Source of the DNA: Ramlibacter paludis
GTDB lineage: Bacteria; Pseudomonadota; Gammaproteobacteria; Burkholderiales; Burkholderiaceae_C
DNA length: 64,000 nucleotides
Reading direction: 5' to 3'
Assembly: GCF_022012305.1 (NCBI RefSeq)
Contig: NZ_JAKLTM010000005.1
Location: 124,001-188,000 of the forward strand
The notes under the pieces are model-generated. The model did not search any database and was not told where the DNA came from. It worked only from the letters and a program-made list of their open reading frames with translations. Below, in pieces: positions 28,950-38,045 of the stretch. The position numbers were made by a program, and so were the translations under genes. The stretch's first letter is position 1. Each line of letters begins with the position of its first letter.

Positions 28950-29494
28950 TGCCGGGACCGGTTCTCAGCTTCGCGCCCGAGCTGCTGCTCGCCGCGCAAG
29001 GGATCAAGATCGCCTTCTTCGATGTCGACGGCGTCATGACCGATGGCAGCCTGCTGTTCACCGAGCACGGCGAAACCATCAAGCGCTTCAACATCCTCGA
29101 TGGCCTGGGGCTCAAGCTGCTGCAGCGCGCCGGCATCACGCCGGCCGTGATCACCGGCCGCGACTCCGCGCCGCTGCGCAAGCGGCTGGAGGCACTGGGC
29201 GTGAGCCAGGTCCACTACGGCACCGAAGACAAGCGCCCCGCCGCCGAGAAAGTGCTGGCCTCGCTGGGCCTGGACTGGTCGCAGGCGGCCGCCATGGGCG
29301 ACGACTGGCCCGACCTGCCCGTGCTGCGCCGCTGCGCGCTGCCGGTGGCGCCGCCGAACGCGCATGCCGAAGTGCGCGGCATCGCGCGCTACGTCACGCA
29401 GGCGGCTGCCGGCCAAGGCGCCGCGCGCGAGTTCTGCGACCTGCTGCTGGTGGCGAGCGGGCAATACGCGAAGCTGCTGGAGGAATACCGGTGA
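28949..29494 (+). CDS. kdsC: 3-deoxy-D-manno-octulosonate 8-phosphate phosphatase
   Basis: A 181-residue HAD-family protein without a cap domain. The nucleophile motif is FFDVDGVMTDG (about residue 27), motif II is ITGRDS, and the acidic motif is GDDWPDLPVL. It removes phosphate from Kdo 8-phosphate. It overlaps kdsD by one base and lptC by four bases (GTGA), so the three form one coupled unit. Confidence 0.94.
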   Translation: MPGPVLSFAPELLLAAQGIKIAFFDVDGVMTDGSLLFTEHGETIKRFNILDGLGLKLLQRAGITPAVITGRDSAPLRKRLEALGVSQVHYGTEDKRPAAEKVLASLGLDWSQAAAMGDDWPDLPVLRRCALPVAPPNAHAEVRGIARYVTQAAAGQGAAREFCDLLLVASGQYAKLLEEYR

Positions 29495-30111
29495 CGCCCC
29501 GCCCTTATGCGCGCGCCTTCGACCGCCTCAGCATCTACCTGCCGGTCATCCTGATGGGCGTGCTGGCGCTGGGCACCTACTGGCTGGCGCGCAGCACGCC
29601 GGCGGCGCCCAAGGCGACGGCCAAGGCGGCGCCGACGCACGAGCCCGACTATTTCCTGCGCGGCTTCTCGGTGAAGACCTTCGACCCGGCCGGCCGCATG
29701 AAGAGCGAGCTGAACGGCGCCGAAGCGCATCACTTCCCGGACACCGACACCACCGAGATCACCAAGCCGCGCATGCGCAGCTACAACGAGCATGGCGCCT
29801 TGACGCTGGCCACGGCGGACCGCGCGCTCAGCAACGCCGACGGCTCGGAAGTGCAGCTGTTCGGCCATGCGGTGGTCACGCGCGAGGGCAACGACGCGCA
29901 GGGCAAGCCGCAGCCGAAGCTGGAGATCCGCAGCGATTTCCTGCACGTCTTCGCCAACAGCGAGAAGTTGAAGACCAACAAGCCGGTCACGCTCAAGCGC
30001 GGCGACGACGTGTTCGAGGGCGACAGCCTGGACTACGACAACCTGAACCGCGTGATGCAGCTCAATGGCCGGGTGAAGGGCGTGATCACGCCCAGGCCCG
30101 GCGTGCAGTGA
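29491..30111 (+). CDS. lptC: LPS export ABC transporter periplasmic protein LptC
   Basis: A 206-residue protein from a GTG at 29491 with one N-terminal membrane helix (LSIYLPVILMGVLALGTYWLA). A beta-jellyroll of the LptA/C fold follows (YFLRGFSVKTFDPAGRMKSELNG, then GDSLDYDNLNRVMQLNGRVKG). It bridges the LptBFG transporter to LptA. The usual lptA-lptB-rpoN genes do not follow; a short-chain dehydrogenase comes next. Confidence 0.92.
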   Translation: MTPRPYARAFDRLSIYLPVILMGVLALGTYWLARSTPAAPKATAKAAPTHEPDYFLRGFSVKTFDPAGRMKSELNGAEAHHFPDTDTTEITKPRMRSYNEHGALTLATADRALSNADGSEVQLFGHAVVTREGNDAQGKPQPKLEIRSDFLHVFANSEKLKTNKPVTLKRGDDVFEGDSLDYDNLNRVMQLNGRVKGVITPRPGVQ

Positions 30112-30113
30112 GC

Positions 30114-30887
30114 ATGGACCGCCTGGCCTTCATCACCGGCGCGTCCAGCGGCATCGGCCAGGCCCTGGCCTGGCGCTACCACCAGGCCGGCTGGCGGCTC
30201 GCGCTGGTGGCGCGGCGCAGCGACGAGATCGCGGCGTGGGCCAAGGCGCAAGGCATTCCGCCCGAACGCTGGCGGGTCTACGGCGCCGATGTTGCCGACA
30301 CCGACAGCATCGTCGCCGCGGGCCAGGCCTGCATCGCGCAGCAGGGCCTGCCCGACGTGGTGATCGCCAACGCCGGCATCAGCCTGGGCGTGGACACGGC
30401 GGAACGCGAGGACATCGACGTCATCGCGCGTACCTTCGCCACCAACAACGTGGGCCTGGCCGCCACGTTCCATCCTTTCGTGAAGGCGATGCGCGCGCGC
30501 GGCAGCGGCCGGCTGGTGGGCATCGCCAGCGTCGCCGCGATCCGCGGCCTGCCCGGACACGGCGCTTATTGCGCCAGCAAGGCCGCGGTGGTGAGCTATT
30601 GCGAGAGCCTGCGCGGCGAGCTGCGCGGCACCGGCGTGCAGGTGGTGACGATCGCCCCGGGCTACGTGGATACGCCGCTGACGCAGCAGAACCGCTACGG
30701 CATGCCTTTCCTGATGCAGGCGCCCGACTTCGCCGATGCGGCCTTCCGCGCCATCGAGGGCGGGGTGAGCTACCGCGTGATCCCTTGGCAGATGGGCGTG
30801 GTGGCCAAGCTGCTGCGCCTGTTGCCGAACGCGGTGTTCGACCGGGCCTTGAGCGGGCGGGCGCGCAAGCATCGCGCCAAGGGCTGA
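30114..30887 (+). CDS. short-chain dehydrogenase/reductase (SDR)
   Basis: The 257-residue protein has TGASSGIG (residues about 8-15), NAG, a catalytic Ser region (VGIASVAAI) and YCASK (Tyr-x-x-x-Lys, about 157-161). It is a classical SDR using NAD(P)H. It starts two bases after the lptC stop, so it is probably in the same transcript. The C-terminal part is basic and hydrophobic (QMGVVAKLLRLLPNAVFDRALSGRARKHRAKG), perhaps membrane-associated. The substrate is unknown. Confidence 0.88.
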   Translation: MDRLAFITGASSGIGQALAWRYHQAGWRLALVARRSDEIAAWAKAQGIPPERWRVYGADVADTDSIVAAGQACIAQQGLPDVVIANAGISLGVDTAEREDIDVIARTFATNNVGLAATFHPFVKAMRARGSGRLVGIASVAAIRGLPGHGAYCASKAAVVSYCESLRGELRGTGVQVVTIAPGYVDTPLTQQNRYGMPFLMQAPDFADAAFRAIEGGVSYRVIPWQMGVVAKLLRLLPNAVFDRALSGRARKHRAKG

Positions 30888-30896
30888 CGCCAAAGC

Positions 30897-30925
30897 AAAA
30901 GCGGCCCGCAGGCCGCTTTCTTCTG
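30897..30925. terminator. bidirectional intrinsic terminator between SDR and RRM genes
   Basis: AAAGCGGCC (30898-30906), loop CGCA, GGCCGCTTT (30911-30919), with CTTCT on the plus side and a TTTTGCTTT on the minus side. It lies between the stop codons of convergent genes at 30887 and 30938. Confidence 0.8.
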
Positions 30926-30937
30926 GGGCAGGGGCGC

Positions 30938-31465
30938 TCAGTAGTTGTTGCCGCCGCCGCCGCCATAACCGCCGCCGCCGCCGCCACCCCCACGGCCGCC
31001 ACCGCCACGTGGGCCGGCGCCATACGGGCTGCGAAAGCCGCCGTCCTGGCCGCCACCACCGCCGCCGCGGCGATCGCCGCCGCCACCGCCGCCGCCATAG
31101 CCGCCACCGCCGGAACGGCCACCGCCGCCCCCACCGCCGTAGCCGCCACCACCACCGCCGCCGCCGTAGCCGCCGCCGCCTCCACCGCCGCCGAAGCCGC
31201 CGCTGCGCGGGCGGCTTTCCATCGGGCGGGCTTCATTCACCACCACGCTGCGGCCGCCCATGGACTGGCCGTTCATGCCGCTGATCGCGGCCTGGGCTTC
31301 CGCGTCGCTGCCCATTTCGACGAAACCGAAGCCCTTGGAGCGGCCGGTTTCGCGCTCCATCATCACCTTGGCGCTGGTGACCTGGCCGAACTGGCTGAAC
31401 GCTTGTTCGAGATCGCTGTCGCGCACCTGGTACGGCAGATTGCCCACGTACAGTTTGTTGCCCAT
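30938..31465 (-). CDS. glycine-rich RNA-binding protein with one RRM (copy 1)
   Basis: A 175-residue protein whose first 80 residues are an RNA recognition motif (RNP2 LYVGNLPY; RNP1 KGFGFVEM). The rest is almost only Gly and Tyr with a few Arg, an intrinsically disordered tail. Such proteins bind RNA and are often induced by cold in bacteria. It has an AGGAGTCC ribosome site. It is the second of two tandem copies; the RRMs are about 80 percent alike by eye, but the tail is longer here. Confidence 0.92.
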   Translation of the reverse strand: MGNKLYVGNLPYQVRDSDLEQAFSQFGQVTSAKVMMERETGRSKGFGFVEMGSDAEAQAAISGMNGQSMGGRSVVVNEARPMESRPRSGGFGGGGGGGGYGGGGGGGGYGGGGGGGRSGGGGYGGGGGGGDRRGGGGGGQDGGFRSPYGAGPRGGGGRGGGGGGGGYGGGGGNNY

Positions 31466-31540
31466 CGAAGGGGACTCCTGAAGAAAAACAAGGACGACTG
31501 AGTAGCGATGGAGCCCCGGAAACGAAGACCACGCTTTTCC

Positions 31541-31546
31541 ATTATG
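31541..31546 (-). promoter_or_regulatory. candidate -10 element for RRM copy 1
   Basis: CATAAT reads on the minus strand (31546 to 31541), about 75 bases before the start, within TCCATAATGG. The other copy has the same CATAAT at 32186 to 32181. A TTGCCA lies 19 bases further upstream of this copy only. Confidence 0.45.
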
Positions 31547-31595
31547 GAGCAGAACATTAGAAAGCTGGCAAGGGGGCGGACGCCGGGAAAGCGCC

Positions 31596-31627
31596 AAAAA
31601 ACAAAGGGCCCGTAGGCCCTTTGTTTG
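31596..31627 (-). terminator. intrinsic terminator of RRM copy 2
   Basis: A perfect 12-base stem (31599-31610 with 31615-31626, core GGGCC/GGCCC) with loop CGTA, followed on the minus strand by TTTTT. It lies 26 bases after the stop of the gene at 31653 and before the promoter of copy 1. Confidence 0.85.
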
Positions 31628-31652
31628 AAATTGCGGAACGATTCCGCGGTGC

Positions 31653-32063
31653 TTAGTAGCGGTCGCGGCCACCGCCGCCGTAGCCACCACCGCCGCCGCC
31701 TTCGCGACGGCCACCGCCGCCGCCGCCGCCGTAGCCGCCGCCACCGCCGCCGAAGCCGCCGCCGCCACCGCCGCCGAAGCCACCACCGCCGCCACCGCTA
31801 CGGGGGCCACGGGGTTCCATCGGGCGGGCTTCGTTGACCACGAGGCCACGGCCACCGATCTGCTGGCCGTTCATGCCGGCGATGGCAGCTTGCGCTTCCG
31901 CCGGGCTGCCCATTTCCACGAAGCCGAAGCCCTTGGAACGGCCGGTGTCGCGCTCCATCATGACCTTGGCGGACGTGACGGTACCGAACTGGGCGAAAGC
32001 CTGTTCCATGTCGCTGTCACGGAAGGAGTAGGGAAGGTTCCCCACGTAAAGTTTATTGCCCAT
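31653..32063 (-). CDS. glycine-rich RNA-binding protein with one RRM (copy 2)
   Basis: A 136-residue protein. The RRM (LYVGNLPY, then KGFGFVEMG) occupies residues 1-80, followed by a Gly/Arg/Tyr tail of about 55 residues. It starts with the same MGNKLYVGNLPY as copy 1 and has an AGGAGTCCC ribosome site. It is transcribed separately, since a terminator lies between the two copies. The leaders share GCGATGGAGYCC about 30-40 bases before the start. The two copies are likely a duplication that kept separate promoters. Confidence 0.92.
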   Translation of the reverse strand: MGNKLYVGNLPYSFRDSDMEQAFAQFGTVTSAKVMMERDTGRSKGFGFVEMGSPAEAQAAIAGMNGQQIGGRGLVVNEARPMEPRGPRSGGGGGGFGGGGGGGFGGGGGGYGGGGGGGRREGGGGGGYGGGGRDRY

Positions 32064-32277
32064 CAAGGGACTCCTGTCAAAAACGCAAAACGCGATGGAG
32101 TCCGCAAGACGCAATCAACAACCACGCTAGACCGACTAAACACCGCAAACCTGTGGTACGTGAATACGTCCACTGTGCGCATTATGGGGCTTTTACGGAA
32201 ATGGGGGGATTAGGGTGGCCCCTGAGTCATCAATCGGGGCTGGATGTGGCGTCTTCACGCCACTTGCAGCCCCTGGC
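32064..32277. other. intergenic region between amt and RRM copy 2
   Basis: The 214 bases hold the leader and promoter of RRM copy 2 (minus strand): GCGATGGAGTCC at 32092-32103 and CATAAT at 32186 to 32181. No gene was recognised. The right part is the downstream region of the amt gene, with no clear T-tract terminator. Confidence 0.5.
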
Positions 32278-33480
32278 TCACCAATTCGCCTCGCGTTCCG
32301 GGGTCGAGCCGATCTTGTGGATGGCCAGGTCGGCGCCGGCATATTCCTCTTCCGGCGACAGCCGCAGGCCGGTGGCGAGCTTCAGGATGCCATAGGTGGC
32401 GAAACCCGCGGCCAGCGCCCACGCCACGCCGAGCAGGCTGCCGATCGCCTGGGCGCCGAAGCTCACGCCCCCCAGGCCGCCCAGCGCCTTGCTGCCGAAG
32501 ATGCCGGCGGCCAGCCCGCCCCACAGGCCGCACAGGCCGTGCAGCGGCCAGACGCCCAGCACGTCGTCGATCTTCCAGCGGTTCTGCGTCAGCGTGAACA
32601 TCACCACGAAGATGGCGCCGGCACAGCCGCCCACCACCAGCGCGCCCAGCGGGTGCATCAGGTCGCTGCCGGCGCAGACAGCCACCAGCCCCGCCAGCGG
32701 CCCGTTGTGGACGAAGCCGGGGTCGTTGCGGCCGAGGGCCAGCGCCGCCAGCGTGCCGCCCACCATGGCCATCAGCGAATTCACCGCCACCAGGCCAGAG
32801 ACCTTGTCGATGGTCTGCGCGCTCATCACGTTGAAGCCGAACCAGCCCACCGTGAGGATCCAGGCGCCCAGCGCCAGGAACGGGATGTTGGACGGCGGGT
32901 GGGCCGAGATCGCGCCGTCCTTGCGGTAGCGGTTGCTGCGCGCGCCCAGCAGGATCACGGCGGGCAGCGCCAGCCAGCCGCCGACCGCGTGGACCACGAT
33001 GGAGCCGGCGAAGTCGTGGAACTCGGCGCCGGTCAGTCCCTGGATCCAGCCCTGGATGCCAAAGCGCTGGTTCCAGGCCACGCCTTCGAAGAGGGGATAG
33101 ACGATGCCGACGATGACCGCCGTGGCCACCATCTGCGGGCCGAAGCGGGCGCGCTCGGCGATGCCGCCGGAGATGATCGCCGGGATCGCCGCGGCAAAAG
33201 TGAGCAGGAAGAAGAACTTCACCAGCTCGTAGCCGCTCTTGGCCACCAGCTGGTCGGCCCCGACCAGGAAGCTGGTGCCGTAGGCCACGGCGTAGCCGAG
33301 GAGGAAATAGACGACCGTCGAGATCGAGAAGTCGACCAGGATCTTCACCAGCGCATTGACCTGGTTCTTCTTGCGCACCGTGCCCAGCTCCAGGAAGGCG
33401 AAGCCGGAGTGCATGGCCAGGACCAGGATGGCTCCTAGCAAGATGAAGAGGACGTCCGAGCCCTGTTTTAGTGCTTCCAT
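32278..33480 (-). CDS. amt: ammonium transporter
   Basis: A 400-residue protein with eleven predicted membrane helices. It has the pore histidines (HAVGGW at about residue 165 and PLHGLCG at about 320) and SGGIAERARF. It conducts ammonium into the cell. The usual glnK gene that controls Amt is not adjacent on either side. The start at 33480 (MEALKQG) is preferred; upstream in-frame codons to 33633 overlap leader sequence. The ribosome site is weak. Confidence 0.93.
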   Translation of the reverse strand: MEALKQGSDVLFILLGAILVLAMHSGFAFLELGTVRKKNQVNALVKILVDFSISTVVYFLLGYAVAYGTSFLVGADQLVAKSGYELVKFFFLLTFAAAIPAIISGGIAERARFGPQMVATAVIVGIVYPLFEGVAWNQRFGIQGWIQGLTGAEFHDFAGSIVVHAVGGWLALPAVILLGARSNRYRKDGAISAHPPSNIPFLALGAWILTVGWFGFNVMSAQTIDKVSGLVAVNSLMAMVGGTLAALALGRNDPGFVHNGPLAGLVAVCAGSDLMHPLGALVVGGCAGAIFVVMFTLTQNRWKIDDVLGVWPLHGLCGLWGGLAAGIFGSKALGGLGGVSFGAQAIGSLLGVAWALAAGFATYGILKLATGLRLSPEEEYAGADLAIHKIGSTPEREANW

Positions 33481-33591
33481 GGGTAGTCTTTGGATGAAAT
33501 GCTTTTGTTTGGTGCGTTTTCGGCCGTCTCCTGCCGAAGGCACCAACATGAAGCAATAACCGCGCCAGAACCGTGCGAACGGTCGCGCAGG

Positions 33592-33597
33592 TACAAT
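33592..33597 (+). promoter_or_regulatory. candidate -10 element for the Mn riboswitch transcript
   Basis: TACAAT lies five bases before the start of the aptamer at 33602, so transcription would begin at or near the riboswitch. No good -35 was seen at the expected distance. Confidence 0.45.
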
Positions 33598-33601
33598 CCG
33601 G

Positions 33602-33708
33602 GCAGTCATTGGGGAGTAGCCTCCCTCGCGCAAGGCGAGGGGTTTGCGTCAACAGACTTGGACCTCGCGGTCCATGGCGCAAGCGGAAGTGGCGAGACCT
33701 TTGGCTGC
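33602..33708 (+). promoter_or_regulatory. yybP-ykoY (manganese) riboswitch
   Basis: The leader contains the two conserved loop strands of this class: GGGGAGTAGC (33611-33620) and GGCGAGACCTTTGG (33691-33704), plus GTCAACAGAC between. GCAG at 33602 pairs with CTGC at 33705-33708 to close the outer stem. The class binds Mn2+ and turns on exporters. It ends 70 bases before a UPF0016 gene, a family of Mn exporters and a frequent target of this class. Confidence 0.85.
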
Positions 33709-33778
33709 ATTGCCTCCGTTCCAGGCCGGGGAAGCAGTGCAGTCAAGGCGTGCTCGAACCACCCCGGCCGGAGATCCC

Positions 33779-34354
33779 ATGCAAGCCTTCCTCGTTTCCA
33801 CCGGTATCGTTGCGCTCGCCGAAATGGGCGACAAGACGCAGCTGCTCTCGCTCGTCCTCGCCGCCCGCTTCCGCCGGCCCTGGCCCATCGTGGCCGGAAT
33901 CTTCGTCGCCACCATCGTCAACCACGCGCTGGCCGGCGCGCTTGGCGCCTGGGTCACCACCGCGCTCGGCCCGGACGTGCTGCGCTGGGTGCTGGGGCTG
34001 TCCTTCATCGCCATGGCGCTGTGGATGCTGGTGCCCGACAAGCTCGACGAAGGCGACGCCGACGCCAAGCCGCGCTTCGGCGTGTTCGGCGCGACGGTGA
34101 TCGCCTTCTTCCTGGCCGAGATGGGCGACAAGACCCAGGTCGCGACCGTGATGCTGGCCGCGCGCTTCGACAGCTGGGCGCCGGTGGTGATGGGCACGAC
34201 GCTGGGCATGATGCTGGCCAACGCGCCGGTGGTCTGGTTCGGCGACCGGATCGTGCGCAAGGTGCCGATCCGCGTCGTGCATGCGATCGGCGCCGCGGTG
34301 TTCCTGGTGCTGGGCGTGCTGGCACTCCTGCCCGCCTTGTCGAGCCCGCAATGA
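33779..34354 (+). CDS. UPF0016/GDT1 family transporter, probable manganese exporter
   Basis: A 191-residue membrane protein of two repeated halves, each with the family motif E-x-GDKTQ (AEMGDKTQL near residue 15 and AEMGDKTQV near 115). About six membrane segments are seen. Characterised relatives export Mn2+ or exchange Ca2+/Mn2+ for protons. The start at 33779 has GGAG nine bases upstream; the in-frame ATG at 33644 lies inside the riboswitch. Control by the upstream Mn riboswitch supports the manganese role. Confidence 0.9.
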   Translation: MQAFLVSTGIVALAEMGDKTQLLSLVLAARFRRPWPIVAGIFVATIVNHALAGALGAWVTTALGPDVLRWVLGLSFIAMALWMLVPDKLDEGDADAKPRFGVFGATVIAFFLAEMGDKTQVATVMLAARFDSWAPVVMGTTLGMMLANAPVVWFGDRIVRKVPIRVVHAIGAAVFLVLGVLALLPALSSPQ

Positions 34355-34362
34355 CACCCGGA

Positions 34363-34368
34363 TATACT
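34363..34368 (+). promoter_or_regulatory. candidate -10 element for metX leader
   Basis: TATACT lies six bases before the SAM-II aptamer and just after the UPF0016 stop, so the metX transcript could start at about 34374. Only weak -35 matches (TTGTCG, 20 bases away) were seen. Confidence 0.45.
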
Positions 34369-34373
34369 TCTCC

Positions 34374-34421
34374 CAGCGCCGATTTGCCTCGCTTGCGGGC
34401 GCTCAATAAATGCCGCTAAAG
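34374..34421 (+). promoter_or_regulatory. SAM-II-type riboswitch aptamer upstream of metX
   Basis: The sequence matches the SAM-II core: AGCGCC (34375-34380) pairs with GGCGCT (34398-34403), the loop has GATTT and CTTGC, and the 3' part has ATAAATGC..GCTAAA (34406-34420). This order (stem, GATTT, TTGC, stem, AUAAAUG, GCUAAA) is that of the H-type pseudoknot SAM-II/SAM-V group. It sits directly before an intrinsic terminator and metX, a methionine gene, as expected for SAM feedback. Confidence 0.8.
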
Positions 34422-34429
34422 ATGCCCGA

Positions 34430-34460
34430 CCCGGGCCGCTTTCGCGGCGCCGGGTTTTTC
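34430..34460 (+). terminator. intrinsic terminator in the metX leader
   Basis: CCCGG-GCCGC (34430-34439), loop TTTC, GCGGC-G-CCGGG (34444-34454) with one bulge, then TTTTT (34455-34459). It lies nine bases after the aptamer and ten before the metX ATG, so it can act as the expression platform of the riboswitch. Confidence 0.75.
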
Positions 34461-34470
34461 GTTTCCGCCC

Positions 34471-35589
34471 ATGACACTGATCGCGACTCCACGGTCCATG
34501 CAGTTCGACGCGCCGCTTGCGCTGCAAAGCGGCGCCTCCATCCGCGGCTACTCGCTGGCCTATGAAACCTACGGCACGCTCAATGCCGATGCCAGCAACG
34601 CCGTCCTGATCTGCCATGCACTGAACGCCTCGCACCACGTGGCGGGCATCTATGCGGGGCAGGAGAATTCCGAAGGCTGGTGGGACACCATGATCGGCCC
34701 CGGCAAGCCGGTGGACACCGACCGCTTCTTCGTGATCGGCGTCAACAACCTGGGCTCCTGCTTCGGCTCCACCGGCCCGATGCACGTGAACCCCGACACC
34801 GGCCGGGTCTACGGCGCGGACTTCCCGGTGGTGACCGTGGAAGACTGGGTCAACGCGCAGGCGCGATTGCTCGACGGCCTCGGCGTGCAGAAGCTGGCCG
34901 CGGTGATGGGCGGCAGCCTCGGCGGCATGCAGGCGCTGTCGTGGACCTTGCAGTATCCGCAGCGGGTGCGCAACGCGGTGGTGGTGGCCAGCGCGCCCAA
35001 CCTCAACGCCGAGAACATCGCCTTCAACGAAGTCGCGCGCCGGGCCATCGTCACCGACCCCGACTTCCACGGCGGCCACTTCTACCAGCATGGCGTGGTG
35101 CCCAAGCGCGGCCTGCGCATCGCCCGCATGATCGGCCACATCACGTACCTCTCGGACGACGTGATGAACGAGAAGTTCGGCCGCCAGCTGCGCGAAGGCC
35201 TGGACCTGAAGTACAGCACCCAGGACATCGAGTTCCAGATCGAGAGCTACCTGCGCTACCAGGGCGACAAGTTCAGCGAGTACTTCGACGCCAACACCTA
35301 CCTGCTGATCACGCGTGCGCTCGACTACTTCGATCCGGCCAAGCGCTTCAACGGCAACCTGGCCAAGGCGCTGGCGGCGGCCGCGGCGAAGTTCCTGCTC
35401 GTGAGCTTCAGCACCGACTGGCGCTTCTCGCCCGCGCGCAGCCGCGAGATCGTCAAGGCGCTTCTCGACAACAACCGCGACGTGAGCTACGCCGAGATCG
35501 ACGCGCCGCACGGCCACGACGCCTTCCTGCTGGAAGACCCGCGCTACCTCTCGGTGGTGCGTTCCTTTTTCGAGAGGATGGTGCTGTGA
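34471..35589 (+). CDS. metX: homoserine O-acyltransferase (MetX)
   Basis: The 372-residue alpha/beta-hydrolase has the nucleophile elbow [10 protein letters not shown] (Ser about residue 148), a late Asp region (FSTDWRFSP) and His in HGHDAFL (about 350). It acetylates (or succinylates) homoserine in methionine synthesis; MetX families of both specificities exist. The usual ribosome site is not evident before ATG 34471; a second ATG at 34498 is possible. It overlaps metW by four bases (GTGA). Confidence 0.93.
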   Translation: MTLIATPRSMQFDAPLALQSGASIRGYSLAYETYGTLNADASNAVLICHALNASHHVAGIYAGQENSEGWWDTMIGPGKPVDTDRFFVIGVNNLGSCFGSTGPMHVNPDTGRVYGADFPVVTVEDWVNAQARLLDGLGVQKLAAVMGGSLGGMQALSWTLQYPQRVRNAVVVASAPNLNAENIAFNEVARRAIVTDPDFHGGHFYQHGVVPKRGLRIARMIGHITYLSDDVMNEKFGRQLREGLDLKYSTQDIEFQIESYLRYQGDKFSEYFDANTYLLITRALDYFDPAKRFNGNLAKALAAAAAKFLLVSFSTDWRFSPARSREIVKALLDNNRDVSYAEIDAPHGHDAFLLEDPRYLSVVRSFFERMVL

Positions 35590-36170
35590 GCGACCGGGCC
35601 ACCCTGAAGACCATCGCCGCGCTGGTGCCCGAAGGCTCGCGCGTGCTGGACCTCGGCTGCGGCGACGGCGCGCTGCTGGACTACCTGCAGCGCGAGCGCG
35701 GCTGCAGCGGCTACGGCGTGGAGATCGCCGACGACAACGTGCTCGCCTGCGTCAAGCGCGGCGTCAACGTGATCCAGCTGAACCTGGACGAAGGCCTGTC
35801 GATGTTCGACGACGCCTCCTTCGACGTGGTGCTGCAGATCGACACGCTGCAGCACCTGCGCAATGCCGAGACCATGCTGCGCGAGACGGCGCGCGTGGGC
35901 AAGCTGGGCGTGGTCGCCTTCCCCAACTTCGCGCACTGGCCCAACCGGCTGTCGATCCTGCGCGGCCGCATGCCGGTGACCAAGCGCCTGCCCTACCAGT
36001 GGTACGACACGCCCAACATCCGCGTCGGCACCTTCAAGGACTTCGAGGTGCTCGCCACCCGCAACGGCCTGGCCATCCTCGATGCCTTCGGCCTGCAGGA
36101 CGGAGAGGTGAAGCGCATGCTGCCCAATCTCACCGCCAGCACCGCGGTCTTCAAGTTCGAGCGGGGCTGA
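35586..36170 (+). CDS. metW: methionine biosynthesis protein MetW
   Basis: A 194-residue class I methyltransferase-like protein with a SAM-binding loop [15 protein letters not shown] (about residue 18) and the MetW end motif [25 protein letters not shown]. MetW is needed with MetX in many proteobacteria; direct stimulation of MetX has been described. GTG 35586 overlaps the metX stop. Confidence 0.93.
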   Translation: MSDRATLKTIAALVPEGSRVLDLGCGDGALLDYLQRERGCSGYGVEIADDNVLACVKRGVNVIQLNLDEGLSMFDDASFDVVLQIDTLQHLRNAETMLRETARVGKLGVVAFPNFAHWPNRLSILRGRMPVTKRLPYQWYDTPNIRVGTFKDFEVLATRNGLAILDAFGLQDGEVKRMLPNLTASTAVFKFERG

Positions 36171-36267
36171 GGTAGGATTTGCGCAGCCGGGAACACAGCC
36201 TCCCGGCTCCTTCCGGAAAGACGGTGTCCCGTCCAAGCGCTGGCAACCCCTGACGGGAGTCATCACC
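36171..36267 (+). promoter_or_regulatory. structured leader with SD-sequestering hairpin before rhodanese-chrA
   Basis: Two stems are visible. The first is AGCCGGGA/TCCCGGCT (36185-36192 with 36201-36208). The second pairs GGTG and TCCCGTC (36223-36233) with GACGGGA and CACC (36252-36267), closing exactly on the GTG start. The ribosome site GGGAG (36255-36259) lies inside the second stem. The element may be a translational switch; I could not name its family. Confidence 0.5.
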
Positions 36268-36656
36268 GTGGACACCGCTGCCCCTTCCCTTTCCCCCACC
36301 GAACTGGCCGCCCTGCTGCGCGGCGCCGCACCGCCCTTGCTGCTGGACGTGCGGCGGCCGCAGCGCTTCGCCGAAAGCGAATGGCTGCTGCCCGGCGCGG
36401 TCTACTGCGCGCCCGCCGATGTCGCCGCGTTCGCGCGCAGCCGGCCGCCAGCCGAGGTCGTCGTCTATTGCGTGCATGGCCACGAGGTCAGCCAGGAAGC
36501 GGCGCGCACGCTGCGCGAGGCCGGCTGGAAGGCGCGCTGGCTGCAAGGCGGCATCGACGGTCCGGAACCCGGCGTCGATGAGGCCGCGAGCGTGGCGGCC
36601 TGGCAAGCCGCGCCGCCGCCGCGCGTGCGCAAGGCCGCGCAGAGCGGGACGGCGTC

Positions 36657-36660
<4 letters not shown>
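36268..36660 (+). CDS. rhodanese-like domain protein (ChrA partner)
   Basis: A 130-residue protein with a rhodanese fold: LLLDVRRPQRFAESEWLLPGA near residue 25 and the active-site loop YCVHGHEVSQEAA (Cys about 72). Single-domain rhodaneses carry sulfur or act as redox sensors. The GTG start overlaps nothing upstream, but its stop overlaps the chrA start by four bases, so it is coupled to chromate transport. Its role there, perhaps reduction or sulfur relay, is inferred. Confidence 0.82.
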
Positions 36661-38036
<1,376 letters not shown>

Positions 38037-38045
38037 TGCGAAGGG

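Noticed and set aside
30950..31200. GGCGGCGGC-type repeats resembling a tandem array
   Set aside because: They are codons of the glycine-rich tail of an RRM protein, not CRISPR or satellite DNA; there are no spacers of constant length.
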